From [Clostridium] aminophilum DSM 10710 (GTDB lineage: Bacteria > Bacillota > Clostridia > Lachnospirales > Lachnospiraceae): 64,000 nt of DNA. Both the position numbers and the translations under genes were made by a program. The number at the start of each line of letters is the position of its first letter. The stretch's first letter is position 1. The notes under the pieces are model-generated. The model worked only from the letters and a program-made list of their open reading frames with translations, had not been told where the DNA came from and did not search any database. Positions 1 to 9,534 of the stretch are shown here, piece after piece. Location of the stretch: the NCBI RefSeq assembly GCF_000711825.1, contig NZ_JONJ01000009.1, positions 85,592 through 149,591 on the forward strand, written 5' to 3'.

Positions 1-3000
1 GGAATCCGCCCGGTAGATGTCGATGGGCATAAATTCATAGCCGCGCGCGTACATTTCCTCCACAAGACGCATGTCGTGGAGCTCGCCTTCCTCCTTGTTG
101 GAGAGAGAGTCCGCTCTCTTCCGGTAATCATCGAGATGGTATTTCAGTTTGTCCGGTCCCATGCACATCAGCTCATAGGAAAATGCCTGCGCGCGGATCG
201 AGAACCATGCCGCATAGAACGCCAGCGGATAGTAGACTTTACAGTATGCGATGCGCCAGGCCATCATTACGTATGCCGCCGCATGGGCTTTCGGGAACAT
301 GTACTTGATCTTCTTACAGGACCAGATGTACCAGTCCGGAACGCCGTGTTCCTTCATCTCATCGACCCATCCCTGCCATTCCTTGACTTTTCCGGCCGCC
401 ACTTTTCCTTTGCGGACATTTTCCATAATCTTGAAGGCGTGGGCCGGCTCGACGCCCTGCTGCATCAGATAGACCATGATATCGTCTCGGCAGCAGATGG
501 CGGTACCGATGGTACAGGTGCCCTGCTTGATCAGCGTCTCCGCATTGCCGAGCCATACATCCGTTCCGTGCGCAAGGCCGGCGATCCGGACAAGATCGGA
601 AAAATACTGCGGTTTCGTATCAATCAGCATCTGCATCGCAAAGTCCGTACCGAACTCCGGAAGTCCCAGACAGCCGAGCTGCGTTCCCCCGATGTCGTCC
701 GGCGTGATGCCGAGAGCCGACGTGTTCTGGAACAGGGACATGACCTTGCGGGAATCCAGCGGAAATGTCGTCGGATCCTCCCCGGTCAGATCCTGCAGGA
801 ACCGGATCATTGTCGGGTCATCGTGTCCGAGAATGTCGAGTTTCAGCAGGTTATGATCGATCGAGTGATAATCGAAATGTGTGGTGATCGTGCGCGATGT
901 CATATCCTCGGCCGGATGCTGTACCGGCGTGAAGGAATAGATCTGCTCTCCCACCGGGAGAACGATGATTCCGCCCGGGTGCTGTCCGGTCGTCCGGCGG
1001 ACACCGACCATGCCGGAGGCAATCCGCTCTTCCTCGCAGCGGCGGTGATGAATCCCCTTCTCCTCGCAATAATGAAGGACCATTCCGAACGCCGTCTTAT
1101 CCGCCAGCGTACCGATGGTGCCCGCGCGGAAGGTCTGTCCCTTTCCGAAGATAACCTCCGTGTAGGCGTGGGCCCTTGACTGATATTCACCGGAGAAGTT
1201 CAGATCGATATCCGGCTCCTTGTCTCCGGAGAATCCGAGGAAGGTCTCAAACGGGATGTCATATCCGTCCTTGATGAGATTCTCCCCGCAGTTCGGGCAG
1301 ACCTTATCCGGCATATCGCAGCCCGCCATGCCGGCGAATTTCTTTACCTCTTCCGAGTCAAAGTCCACATAGTGGCATTTCGGGCACCGGTAATGCGGCG
1401 ACAGCGGGTTGACTTCCGTGATACCGGACATGGTGGCGACAAAGGATGAGCCGACCGATCCACGGGAGCCGACAAGATACCCGTCCTCATTGGCCTTCCA
1501 CACCAGCTTCTGCGCGATGATGTACATAACCGCATATCCGTTGGAAATGATGGAGTTCAGCTCGGTCTCAAGCCGCTTTACCACAATCTCCGGGAGCGGA
1601 TCGCCATACCACTCGTGCGCCTTATTGTAGCAGATGGTCCGGAGGGTCTGATCCGAATCCTCGATGATCGGAGGACGCTTATCCGGGCGCACCGGCTCAA
1701 TCCGCTCGCACATCGCGGCAATCTTCCGGGTGTTCGTGATCACGACCTCCTGCGCCTTGTCACTTCCGAGGTACTCAAACTCTTCGAGCATTTCCTCGGT
1801 CGTGCGCAGATACAGCGGCGCCTGCATGTCCGCATCCTTAAAGCCCTTGCTGTACTGGATGATCCGCCGGTACACCTCGTCTTCCGGATTCAGGAAATGA
1901 ACATCGCAGGTAGCGCAGACCGGTTTATTGAACTGTTCGCCCAGCGAGACAATCTTCCGGTTCAGATTCTGCAGATCCTCCACCGTCTTGTAGGAACTCG
2001 ACTCATCCCGGAGCATGAACTCATTGTTTCCGATCGGCTGGATCTCCAGATAATCGTAGAAGGAGACGATCTTTCCGAGTTCCGAATCCGGAACGCCGCG
2101 AACCACCGCCTGGAAAAGTTCACCCGCCTCACAGGCGGAGCCGATGATGATGCCTTCGCGGTATTTTGCAAGCAGGCTCTTCGGAATGCGCGGCTGGCGG
2201 TGATAATACGTCAGATACGATTCCGAGATCAGCCGGTAGAGATTGATCCGGCCGAGATCATTTTTCGCAAGCAAAATGATGTGGTAGGTCGGCATCTTCT
2301 GAATCATCTCCGCCGACATTTCCGACAGGGCGTTCAGCTCCGTGAGATCACTGACTCCGCGATCCTTCAGCATCGCGATGAACTTCACGAAAATCTCCGC
2401 CGTACAGCCGGCGTCGTCGACGGCGCGGTGATGATTCTCGAGAGAAATCTTCAGCTCTCTTGCCACCGTGTCGAGTTTGAAACGGTTCAGATTCGGAAGC
2501 AGAAGTCTCGCGAGCGTTACGGTGTCGAGGATCGTCGGATCGTACGGAAGTCCCATCCGCTCGCAGTTCGTCCGGATAAAGTTGGTATCAAAGGACGCGT
2601 TGTGGGCGACGATCACGCTGTCACCGCAGAACTCAAGGAACTTCGGGAGCACCTCCTCGATCGGCGGCGCATCCATAACCATGCCGTCGTTGATGCTGGT
2701 CAGCTGCTCGATATGATACGGGATCGGGACCTGCGGATTGACAAAGGTCGAAAACCGGTCCGTAATCCGTCCGTTCTCCACCTTAACCGCGCCGATCTCG
2801 ATGATCCGGTTGTAGATCGGCGAAAAGCCGGTGGTCTCAATATCAAAGACCACGCAGGACGTGTCAAGAGACTGGCCGCGGCCGTTTTGAACCAGCTCCT
2901 GAATATCATTGACCAGGTAACCTTCGACGCCGTAGAGGATCTTGAAATTCTCTCCGCGGTCCACCGAATGGTTGGCATCCGGGAACGACTGGACACAGCC

Positions 3001-4443
3001 GTGGTCGGTGACCGCGAGGGCATCCCATCCCCAGGACTTTGCCTGTTTGATGATGTCTTTGATATCACTGACGCCATCCATATCGCTCATCTTGGTGTGA
3101 AGATGAAGTTCGACGCGCTTGATCGGACTGTTGTCCACACGCGGAACCCGGAAATCCGATCCTTTTTTTATGCCGCTGACGTTGCCGATCGCCAGCTCAC
3201 CGTCAAATTTATCGATATTGGCGACTCCGCGGATGATGACAAACTGTCCCGGTTTGGTTGCCGCCTTGACATCGTCCAGGCTGTCCTCGTGCGCGAAGAT
3301 CTTGACCTGAATCGAGTCGTTGAAATCCGTGATCTTAAAAATAAAGAGTGTTGTCCCCTCGCGGATCTCCCGGCTTTCGGTTCCGAGAATCTGACCGTGA
3401 AGAATGATATCGCCCACACGGCCTTCCAGATCATGAATCGGAACCGTCTCACCGTCAAAGTCCCGTCCGTAGAGGACGTCTGGATTCTCCGATTTGAAAT
3501 ATCCGCGTCTTCCGCCCCGGAATCCGCCCTTGGACCAGTTTCCTTTCTGGCCGCGGTTTGAACCGGAGAATCCGCTGCGGTCGCCGTCCGCACTCTTCCT
3601 TTCTCCGTTTCCGGAAGCGCCGCCACCGGCAGGAGCAGTAATCACAGAAGATGAGGACGACGCTGCAGCCGCTGCGTTTTTCTTCTCCGCATTCTTCCTG
3701 TCCGCAGCCTTCGGTTCCCTCTTTTTCGCCGCAGGATCAAAACCGATCTTTTTGAGACCGTCTTTTCCGGAGGATGCTCCGCCTGCCGATGCGGAACCAT
3801 TTGCCCCGGCTGCCAGGGCGCTCTGCGCGCCTTCCGCCGCCATCGGATAATCTGCGCCGGCAGCATTTTCCGCTGACGCATCATACCGCGTTCCGGAAAT
3901 CGGGAGGACATAGGCCTTCCGCTCCTGCTCCTGGCGGGTCTCCGGTTCTCTCCAGGATACATCAATCGCAATCGGCACACCGCATCGCTCGTTGAAGGTC
4001 TTTTCGAGAATGCGGACCAGTTCCGTCACCTTATCTCTCGCGATGGATCCGTCCTCCAGATTCAGATCGAGATTCCTCCCCTCCCGGAACGTGAGATTCG
4101 CTCTCCGGAACATGGTATAGAGGAGAATGCTGTAATTCTTCAGCTCGTACAGAATGCTGTCCCGGTAGACCTCCATCAGGTGTTCCGCGGTATACTGCTC
4201 GGAGAGACGGTATTTTTCAATAATATGAATCTCAATTTCCTTGTTGGGAAAACACTGTTCGCGGATACTCTTCTCAATCTTAACGATATTCTGATGCCGG
4301 ATCAGACGTGTCGATTCAATATAAATGCGAAGGACCGAATGATCCCTGCTTGTGGAAATGCGGTCCACCTCCACCATCTTCAGAAGACCGCGAAGGGAAT
4401 CGCTGATTTTCAGCATCGGAAAAACGTCAAGAAATGGTTTCAT
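1..4443 (-). CDS. polC: DNA polymerase III PolC-type alpha subunit, C-terminus cut by window edge
   Basis: Replicative polymerase of Gram-positive bacteria with built-in 3'-5' proofreading. The frame is open from ATG at 4443 to the window edge (1481 codons); the end of the polymerase core lies outside. Visible in order: N-terminal domains (residues 1-180), a low-complexity linker (about 181-315), an OB fold (about 320-410), a PHP domain starting at VELHLHTKMSDMDG (near 441), a DnaQ-type exonuclease starting at VVFDIETTGF (near 530), the second part of PHP, and the polymerase palm and fingers with a CPKC..CPNCG zinc-like cluster. The start lies 3 nt after the ispG stop, so it is probably the last gene of the ispG operon. 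The Ala/Ser/Gly and charged linker is unusually long. Identity is certain. Confidence 0.97.
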   Translation of the reverse strand, partial: MKPFLDVFPMLKISDSLRGLLKMVEVDRISTSRDHSVLRIYIESTRLIRHQNIVKIEKSIREQCFPNKEIEIHIIEKYRLSEQYTAEHLMEVYRDSILYELKNYSILLYTMFRRANLTFREGRNLDLNLEDGSIARDKVTELVRILEKTFNERCGVPIAIDVSWREPETRQEQERKAYVLPISGTRYDASAENAAGADYPMAAEGAQSALAAGANGSASAGGASSGKDGLKKIGFDPAAKKREPKAADRKNAEKKNAAAAASSSSSVITAPAGGGASGNGERKSADGDRSGFSGSNRGQKGNWSKGGFRGGRRGYFKSENPDVLYGRDFDGETVPIHDLEGRVGDIILHGQILGTESREIREGTTLFIFKITDFNDSIQVKIFAHEDSLDDVKAATKPGQFVIIRGVANIDKFDGELAIGNVSGIKKGSDFRVPRVDNSPIKRVELHLHTKMSDMDGVSDIKDIIKQAKSWGWDALAVTDHGCVQSFPDANHSVDRGENFKILYGVEGYLVNDIQELVQNGRGQSLDTSCVVFDIETTGFSPIYNRIIEIGAVKVENGRITDRFSTFVNPQVPIPYHIEQLTSINDGMVMDAPPIEEVLPKFLEFCGDSVIVAHNASFDTNFIRTNCERMGLPYDPTILDTVTLARLLLPNLNRFKLDTVARELKISLENHHRAVDDAGCTAEIFVKFIAMLKDRGVSDLTELNALSEMSAEMIQKMPTYHIILLAKNDLGRINLYRLISESYLTYYHRQPRIPKSLLAKYREGIIIGSACEAGELFQAVVRGVPDSELGKIVSFYDYLEIQPIGNNEFMLRDESSSYKTVEDLQNLNRKIVSLGEQFNKPVCATCDVHFLNPEDEVYRRIIQYSKGFKDADMQAPLYLRTTEEMLEEFEYLGSDKAQEVVITNTRKIAAMCERIEPVRPDKRPPIIEDSDQTLRTICYNKAHEWYGDPLPEIVVKRLETELNSIISNGYAVMYIIAQKLVWKANEDGYLVGSRGSVGSSFVATMSGITEVNPLSPHYRCPKCHYVDFDSEEVKKFAGMAGCDMPDKVCPNCGENLIKDGYDIPFETFLGFSGDKEPDIDLNFSGEYQSRAHAYTEVIFGKGQTFRAGTIGTLADKTAFGMVLHYCEEKGIHHRRCEEERIASGMVGVRRTTGQHPGGIIVLPVGEQIYSFTPVQHPAEDMTSRTITTHFDYHSIDHNLLKLDILGHDDPTMIRFLQDLTGEDPTTFPLDSRKVMSLFQNTSALGITPDDIGGTQLGCLGLPEFGTDFAMQMLIDTKPQYFSDLVRIAGLAHGTDVWLGNAETLIKQGTCTIGTAICCRDDIMVYLMQQGVEPAHAFKIMENVRKGKVAAGKVKEWQGWVDEMKEHGVPDWYIWSCKKIKYMFPKAHAAAYVMMAWRIAYCKVYYPLAFYAAWFSIRAQAFSYELMCMGPDKLKYHLDDYRKRADSLSNKEEGELHDMRLVEEMYARGYEFMPIDIYRADS

Positions 4444-4446
4444 GTA

Positions 4447-5538
4447 TTAAGACTCCTTCTCGGCGGCAATCCGGTCCAGTTCTTCCTTCAGAACAGTCAG
4501 AAGCTGATCTTCCGGAACCTTTCGAATAATTTCACCCTTTCGGATGAGGAGACCTTCGCCGATACCGCCCGCAATGCCGAGGTCGGCTTCTCTCGCCTCG
4601 CCCGGTCCGTTAACCACACAGCCCATCACGGCAACCTTCAGTTCCATTGGATATTCCTGCACCATCGCCTCGACCCGGTTCGCAAGACCGATCAGATCGA
4701 TGCTTGTTCGCCCGCAGGTCGGACAGGATACCACTTCGATCCCGCCTTTCCGAAGCCCCAGCGTCCGGAGAATCATCTTCGCCGATCGGATCTCCTCCAG
4801 CGGATCGCCGGTCAGAGAGACACGGATCGTGTCGCCGATCCCCTGATGCAGAATGAGACCGAGACCGATCGAAGACTTGATGTTGCCCTCGATCAGAGTG
4901 CCCGCCTCGGTGATGCCCACATGAAGCGGATGATCGGTCTGCCCGGCGATCAGTTCATGGGCGCGGACACACATCAGAACATCCGACGATTTGATGCTGA
5001 TGACCAGATTGTCGTATCCCATGTCCTCAATCAGCTTTACTTTGTTCAGGGCGCTCTCGACAATGCCTTCCGCCGTCACGCCTCCGTACTTTTCGAGAAG
5101 ATCCTTTTCAAGGGAGCCGGAATTTACACCGACGCGAATCGGAACCGCATGCTCTCTTGCGCAGTCCACCACCGCGCGGACCCGTTCCTCTGATCCGATA
5201 TTTCCCGGATTGATACGGATTTTGTCCGCTCCGTTCTCGATCGCCGCAATCGCCAGACGGTAGTCAAAATGAATATCCGCGATCAGCGGAATATGAATTC
5301 TTTTTTTGATCTCTCCCAGCGCTTTTGCCGCTTCCATCGTCGGCACCGCCACACGGATCAGGTCACAGCCCAGTTTTTCAAGCGCAAGAATCTGTGCCAC
5401 GGTCTCATCCACATTCTCTGTCTTTGTGTTGCACATAGACTGAATCAGGATCGGATGTCCTCCTCCGATCACACGATCCCCGATGTGCACTTCTCTGGTT
5501 TTCTCTCTGTATATCATCTCTATCCCAACCTTTACCAT
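4447..5538 (-). CDS. ispG: 4-hydroxy-3-methylbut-2-en-1-yl diphosphate synthase
   Basis: Iron-sulfur enzyme of the MEP isoprenoid pathway that converts MEcPP to HMBPP in the cytosol. The protein is 363 residues, normal for the bacterial family. The N-terminal TIM barrel begins near REVHIGDRVIGGGHP. The C-terminal cluster-binding part shows SCPTCGR and MGCVVNGPGEA, which supply the cysteines for the 4Fe-4S cluster. It sits between rseP and polC. Together with dxr and uppS nearby, the operon links isoprenoid precursor synthesis with undecaprenyl carrier synthesis. The first ATG (5538) has a poor ribosome site; the ATG at 5517 (MIYREKTREV) fits the family start better. Confidence 0.96.
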   Translation of the reverse strand: MVKVGIEMIYREKTREVHIGDRVIGGGHPILIQSMCNTKTENVDETVAQILALEKLGCDLIRVAVPTMEAAKALGEIKKRIHIPLIADIHFDYRLAIAAIENGADKIRINPGNIGSEERVRAVVDCAREHAVPIRVGVNSGSLEKDLLEKYGGVTAEGIVESALNKVKLIEDMGYDNLVISIKSSDVLMCVRAHELIAGQTDHPLHVGITEAGTLIEGNIKSSIGLGLILHQGIGDTIRVSLTGDPLEEIRSAKMILRTLGLRKGGIEVVSCPTCGRTSIDLIGLANRVEAMVQEYPMELKVAVMGCVVNGPGEAREADLGIAGGIGEGLLIRKGEIIRKVPEDQLLTVLKEELDRIAAEKES

Positions 5539-5616
5539 TCCGTCCGCGGGCGGACTTTTCCTTTTTCCCTTCTTCCGAAAGGAGTCAGCCGGACTCTGTA
5601 CGCCCGTGTATCTTCT

Positions 5617-6690
5617 TTATGACCGGAAGAACATCCGGAAATCATTGAATACCGCAAACATCATCAGTGCCATCAAAAGGGCAAAGCCGAAGAGGTTGAT
5701 CCGGTATTCCGTCTGTTTGCTGAGGCGCTTGCCCCGGATCAGTTCAAGGAGAATCAGAATCAGCTTGCCGCCGTCCAGTGCGGGAACCGGAAGAAGATTC
5801 ATGATTCCGAGATTCACGCTCAGAAGAACCGTCATGGCCGCCAGATTCACCGCGACGGTCAGCACCCCGTAGGGCTTGCTCTTCTCCACCGTATTGCCGA
5901 TCATGCCGACAATGCGCACCGGACCGCCGATATTATCCGCCGATACCTTTCGCGTGATCAGCTTTTCGAGGCTCTGTACCGTAACGTAGGCCCAGTATCT
6001 CGACTCCGCATAGGCATAGCGGATTACGGCTCCCGGATTCTCCGCACGCTCATATCCTCCGCCAGAGATTCCGATCTGATAGGCTTTCTTTTCTTCGGAA
6101 TACTCCGGCGTGATCTCACAGGTTTCCCGTTTTCCGTCCCGTTCATAGACAACCCGGAGCGGTTCCCCCTCATGAAAAGATCCGTAAACCATCAGATCAC
6201 GGAAAAGGTACGTCCGGAAACCGTTGAGGGAAATGATCTCGTCCCCATCCTGAAGTCCCGCCGTCATGGCCGGACTCTCCGGAGCAACCTTTCCGATGCG
6301 CGCCGGATCGGATCCGGCCACGCAGACCAGAAAACACGATCCGAGAAATGCCAGCAGAAAATTGAACGCCGGACCGGCAAAGATTGTAAGAAACCGCTGA
6401 ACAATCCCCGCCTTTTCATAGGACGTACCCGCAAGAACCTTCGGTGCACGGAGGTATTTCAGGTCATCTTCTGTCAGACTTTCTCCGAGCATGGCACACG
6501 AACCTCCGAGAGGAAGGAGTTTCAGAGAATACCGGGTTCCGCCGTGCACAAAGGTGATCAGCCGCGGTCCCATGCCGATGGAGAACTCGATCACGGCGAT
6601 TCCGGCCCTTCGCGCCAGCAGAAAATGCCCGAATTCATGAAACATGATGATACCGTCAAATAACAGAAGTGCCGCAATCATACTTGTCAT
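5617..6690 (-). CDS. rseP: Site-2 intramembrane metalloprotease RseP-like
   Basis: Membrane zinc protease of the S2P family, which cuts anti-sigma factors or remnant signal peptides inside the membrane. The first transmembrane helix carries the HEFGH zinc motif (residues 18-22). A PDZ domain follows in the middle (GKVAPESPAMTAGLQDGDEI). The third catalytic ligand is in NLLPVPALDGGKL near residue 300. Length (357) and topology fit the Firmicutes RasP/YluC group. The dxr-rseP order is conserved in many Clostridia. The gene ends 78 nt before ispG, and dxr ends 6 nt before its start, so dxr and rseP are co-transcribed. Confidence 0.95.
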   Translation of the reverse strand: MTSMIAALLLFDGIIMFHEFGHFLLARRAGIAVIEFSIGMGPRLITFVHGGTRYSLKLLPLGGSCAMLGESLTEDDLKYLRAPKVLAGTSYEKAGIVQRFLTIFAGPAFNFLLAFLGSCFLVCVAGSDPARIGKVAPESPAMTAGLQDGDEIISLNGFRTYLFRDLMVYGSFHEGEPLRVVYERDGKRETCEITPEYSEEKKAYQIGISGGGYERAENPGAVIRYAYAESRYWAYVTVQSLEKLITRKVSADNIGGPVRIVGMIGNTVEKSKPYGVLTVAVNLAAMTVLLSVNLGIMNLLPVPALDGGKLILILLELIRGKRLSKQTEYRINLFGFALLMALMMFAVFNDFRMFFRS

Positions 6691-6696
6691 GACCGT

Positions 6697-7863
6697 TTAC
6701 TCCCATTTGCCGGAAGACAGGAATTCTTCCGCTTCCTTCTCCGCTTCAAGGATCTCCTCCACCGTCGGATCATCCTTCACCGTGTGATGTTCCATCGCCG
6801 CCCGGATCATCTCCGGAATCGTAAGATACGAAATCTTGCGGTCAAGGAACTGCGCAACCGCATATTCATTGGCCGAATTGAACACGGTCGGCAGCGAACC
6901 GCCGCGCTTTCCGGCTGAAATCGCAAGACGGAGCGCTGGGAAATTCTCCGTATCCGGATCCTCGAACGTAATCTTTGCCAGCTTCGCAAAGTCCAGCCGG
7001 TCACCCGGTAAAAACCGCCTTTCCGGATAATAGAGCGCATACTGGATCGGCAGCTTCATGTCCGGAGTCCCGAGCTGCGCGATGATCGCGCCGTCCTCAT
7101 ATTCCACCATGGAATGTATGACGCTCTGCGGCTGCACAACAACCTGAATGTCGTCAATATCCACGTCAAACAGCCACTTTGCCTCCATGACTTCGAGTCC
7201 CTTGTTGGCGAGGGTGGAGCTGTCAATGGTAATCTTCCGGCCCATCGCCCAATTCGGATGTTTCAGCGCATCCTCCACGCGGATATTTTTCAGTTCTTCT
7301 CTGTTTTTTCCGCGGAACGGCCCGCCGCTGCAGGTCAGAAGAATCTTGTGAACCGGATTCATCGACTCTCCCTGAAGACTCTGGAAAATCGCCGAATGCT
7401 CGCTGTCAACCGGAAGGATCTTAACGCCCTTTTCTGCGGCAAGTCTTGTGATGATATGGCCGGCGCAGACCAGTGTCTCCTTGTTGGCCAGCGCAATGTC
7501 CTTCCCTGCCTCGATTGCCGCGATGGTCGGCCGGATGCCGATCATGCCGACAACGGCGGTCAGGATCATATCCGCCGACGGCTCACGGGCCGCCTCGATC
7601 AGACCTTCCATTCCGCTCAGCACCTTTGTGTCGGTATCGGCGATGCGGGATTTCAGTTCTTCCGCTGCAGTTTCATCGTAAAGCACAGCAAGCAGCGGGT
7701 GAAACTCTCTCACCTGCTGCTCCATCAGCGTGACATTTTTTCCGGCCGCAAGGCAGACAACCCGGAGATCCCCGTTATTGCGGACGACCTCCAGCGTCTG
7801 AGTGCCGATGGACCCCGTTGAACCGAGGATCCCGATATTTTTGATAAAAGACATGTTTCTCAT
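6697..7863 (-). CDS. dxr: 1-deoxy-D-xylulose 5-phosphate reductoisomerase
   Basis: NADPH-dependent enzyme that makes MEP, the first committed step of the MEP pathway. The Rossmann motif GSTGSIGTQTLEV is at residues 10-22. Substrate and metal residues lie in LPVDSEHSAIFQ and in the SGGPF and NWAMGRKITIDSSTL blocks. The length of 388 is typical. The start codon overlaps the cdsA stop as ATGA (7860-7863), which implies translational coupling. A second in-frame ATG three codons later (MSFIKNIG) is an equally good start. Confidence 0.97.
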   Translation of the reverse strand: MRNMSFIKNIGILGSTGSIGTQTLEVVRNNGDLRVVCLAAGKNVTLMEQQVREFHPLLAVLYDETAAEELKSRIADTDTKVLSGMEGLIEAAREPSADMILTAVVGMIGIRPTIAAIEAGKDIALANKETLVCAGHIITRLAAEKGVKILPVDSEHSAIFQSLQGESMNPVHKILLTCSGGPFRGKNREELKNIRVEDALKHPNWAMGRKITIDSSTLANKGLEVMEAKWLFDVDIDDIQVVVQPQSVIHSMVEYEDGAIIAQLGTPDMKLPIQYALYYPERRFLPGDRLDFAKLAKITFEDPDTENFPALRLAISAGKRGGSLPTVFNSANEYAVAQFLDRKISYLTIPEMIRAAMEHHTVKDDPTVEEILEAEKEAEEFLSSGKWE

Positions 7864-8672
7864 CCTCCCGTACGCACCAGAAACAGCAGTGCAAAATAAA
7901 TTGCCGGCGCAGTAAATACCATACTGTCAAACCGGTCCAATACACCGCCATGACCTGGGATCAGCGTACCGTAATCTTTGATCTCATAATTCCGCTTGAT
8001 TCCGGACGCAGTCAGATCACCGATCTGCGAAATCAGCGCCCCGACTCCGCAGGCGCAGGTACATGCAAAAACCGCGCCCTCACTCTCTCGAATGAACTGT
8101 CCCATCACAAGCGCAAAGATCAGTCCCAGAAGCGCTGCGCCGACCGTTCCGCCGACCGCTCCCTCAATGGTCTTTTTCGGGCTGAGCACCGGCGCAAGTT
8201 TATGTTTCCCGAAGAGAAGTCCGGAACAGTACGCCAGTGTGTCACAGCCCCAGCTCGACAGAAAGATAAGCCATACCAGAACAGCGCCGTCCGGCATATT
8301 GCGCGTCATCCAGAGGTACGAAAGCATCATTCCCGGGTAAATGATCCCGACCGATGCCTCCGCTATCTTCGTGATATGATAGCGCGGAAAGGTCAGCACA
8401 TATACCGCCATCATCGCCATGAGCGCGGAGATGACCAGAAACACGGTCAGATCCTGACGTCCCATGAAAAGGATCGCATAATAGCATGCGCAGCTAAGAT
8501 ATCCGATGACGGCCGGCCCCGTCTTTTCAATTCCGATCGCCCGGTAATACTCATAGAGACCGATTATGGAAATCGCGAATGTCACAGCGAACACCGGAAG
8601 ACTCCCCGCCAGAATGACAGCGACAGCCCCGGCAACGAGCACAATTCCGCTCAAAAGCCTTGTTATGAACAT
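7860..8672 (-). CDS. cdsA: Phosphatidate cytidylyltransferase (CDP-diglyceride synthase)
   Basis: Integral membrane enzyme that makes CDP-diacylglycerol from phosphatidic acid and CTP for phospholipid synthesis. About eight hydrophobic helices are visible. The C-terminal family signature SQIGDLTASGIKRNYEIKD, followed by GHGGVLDRFDSM, holds the metal-binding aspartates. The protein is 270 residues, as usual. It lies 18 nt downstream of uppS and overlaps dxr by 4 nt, in the middle of a continuous lipid/isoprenoid operon. Confidence 0.96.
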   Translation of the reverse strand: MFITRLLSGIVLVAGAVAVILAGSLPVFAVTFAISIIGLYEYYRAIGIEKTGPAVIGYLSCACYYAILFMGRQDLTVFLVISALMAMMAVYVLTFPRYHITKIAEASVGIIYPGMMLSYLWMTRNMPDGAVLVWLIFLSSWGCDTLAYCSGLLFGKHKLAPVLSPKKTIEGAVGGTVGAALLGLIFALVMGQFIRESEGAVFACTCACGVGALISQIGDLTASGIKRNYEIKDYGTLIPGHGGVLDRFDSMVFTAPAIYFALLFLVRTGG

Positions 8673-8690
8673 ATGCGGTTCCTCCGTTTG

Positions 8691-9422
8691 TTATCCGTTT
8701 GTCTTGATCCCGCCGAATCTGCGGTCACGCCGGTTAAAGGCGCGGATGGCATTTTTCAGCTCTTCCTCGTCGAAATCCGGCCACAGACAATCTGTCACAT
8801 AGAATTCCGCATAGGCAAGCTGCCAGAGAAGATAGTTTGAGAGGCGAAGTTCTCCGCTGGTGCGGATCATCAGATCCGGGTCCGGCATGCCGGCAGTATC
8901 CAGATAGGAAGCCACCGTCTCCTCGGTGATATCCGACGGTTCAATGACGCCGTTCTTCGCATCCAAAGTCATCCGGCGGACCGCTCTCGTGATCTCGTCT
9001 CTTCCGCCGTAATTGACTGCGATGACAAAGGTGAGTCCGGTGTTGTCCCTGGTCGATGTCTCCAGACCCTCGATGGCCTTCTGCAGATCCGGCGCAAACC
9101 GGGAGCGCTCGCCGATCATGCGGACGCGCACGTTGTTCGTCGTCGCAATCTTCTGAAGCCGCTTCGCGTAAAAGCGGAACAGCTGCATCAGGGTGGAAAC
9201 CTCCTCTTCCGGCCGTTTCCAGTTCTCGGTGGAGAATCCGTATACCGTCAGATACCGGATTCCCATGCGGGCGGCAACTTCAACGATGTTCTCCACCGCC
9301 TCACAGCCCTTCTTATGTCCTGCCGTTCTCGGAAGTCCTCTCTTCTTTGCCCACCGTCCGTTTCCGTCCAGAATCAGTGCCACATGCTGCGGGATCACCA
9401 GTCCGTTCAGCTCTTCTGCCAT
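8691..9422 (-). CDS. uppS: Undecaprenyl diphosphate synthase (cis-prenyltransferase)
   Basis: Condenses isopentenyl diphosphate units onto farnesyl diphosphate to make the C55 carrier used in peptidoglycan export. Family motifs are clear: LILDGNGRWAKKRG near the N-terminus (catalytic Asp, with the Asn/Gly/Arg/Trp of motif I), HKKG, TVYGFSTENWKRP, and the C-terminal DLMIRTSGELRLSNYLLWQ. The length of 243 is typical. It follows frr after a 112-nt gap containing a hairpin and probably begins the uppS-cdsA-dxr-rseP-ispG-polC run. Confidence 0.97.
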   Translation of the reverse strand: MAEELNGLVIPQHVALILDGNGRWAKKRGLPRTAGHKKGCEAVENIVEVAARMGIRYLTVYGFSTENWKRPEEEVSTLMQLFRFYAKRLQKIATTNNVRVRMIGERSRFAPDLQKAIEGLETSTRDNTGLTFVIAVNYGGRDEITRAVRRMTLDAKNGVIEPSDITEETVASYLDTAGMPDPDLMIRTSGELRLSNYLLWQLAYAEFYVTDCLWPDFDEEELKNAIRAFNRRDRRFGGIKTNG

Positions 9423-9480
9423 ATGTCCTCCTCATGATCGGCCGTCTGCCGGCTGATAAACAGCCGTCTTCACGCAAAAG

Positions 9481-9501
9481 GGGGCAGTTTATCGCTGCCC
9501 C
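9481..9501 (-). terminator. Hairpin after frr, probable weak intrinsic terminator
   Basis: A perfect 7-bp stem GGGGCAG/CTGCCCC encloses a 7-nt loop. On the minus strand it is followed by CTTTTGC, so the U-tract is short. It lies 34 nt downstream of the frr stop and before uppS, and could give partial termination or serve as a processing site. Confidence 0.5.
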
Positions 9502-9534
9502 TCTCCTCGACCGTTATCGAAATTTTCTGTCCGA

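Noticed and set aside
1615..3561. Long open frame of 648 codons on the plus strand
   Set aside because: Lies wholly antisense to polC, whose frame has clear domains; high GC codon bias makes mirror frames open.
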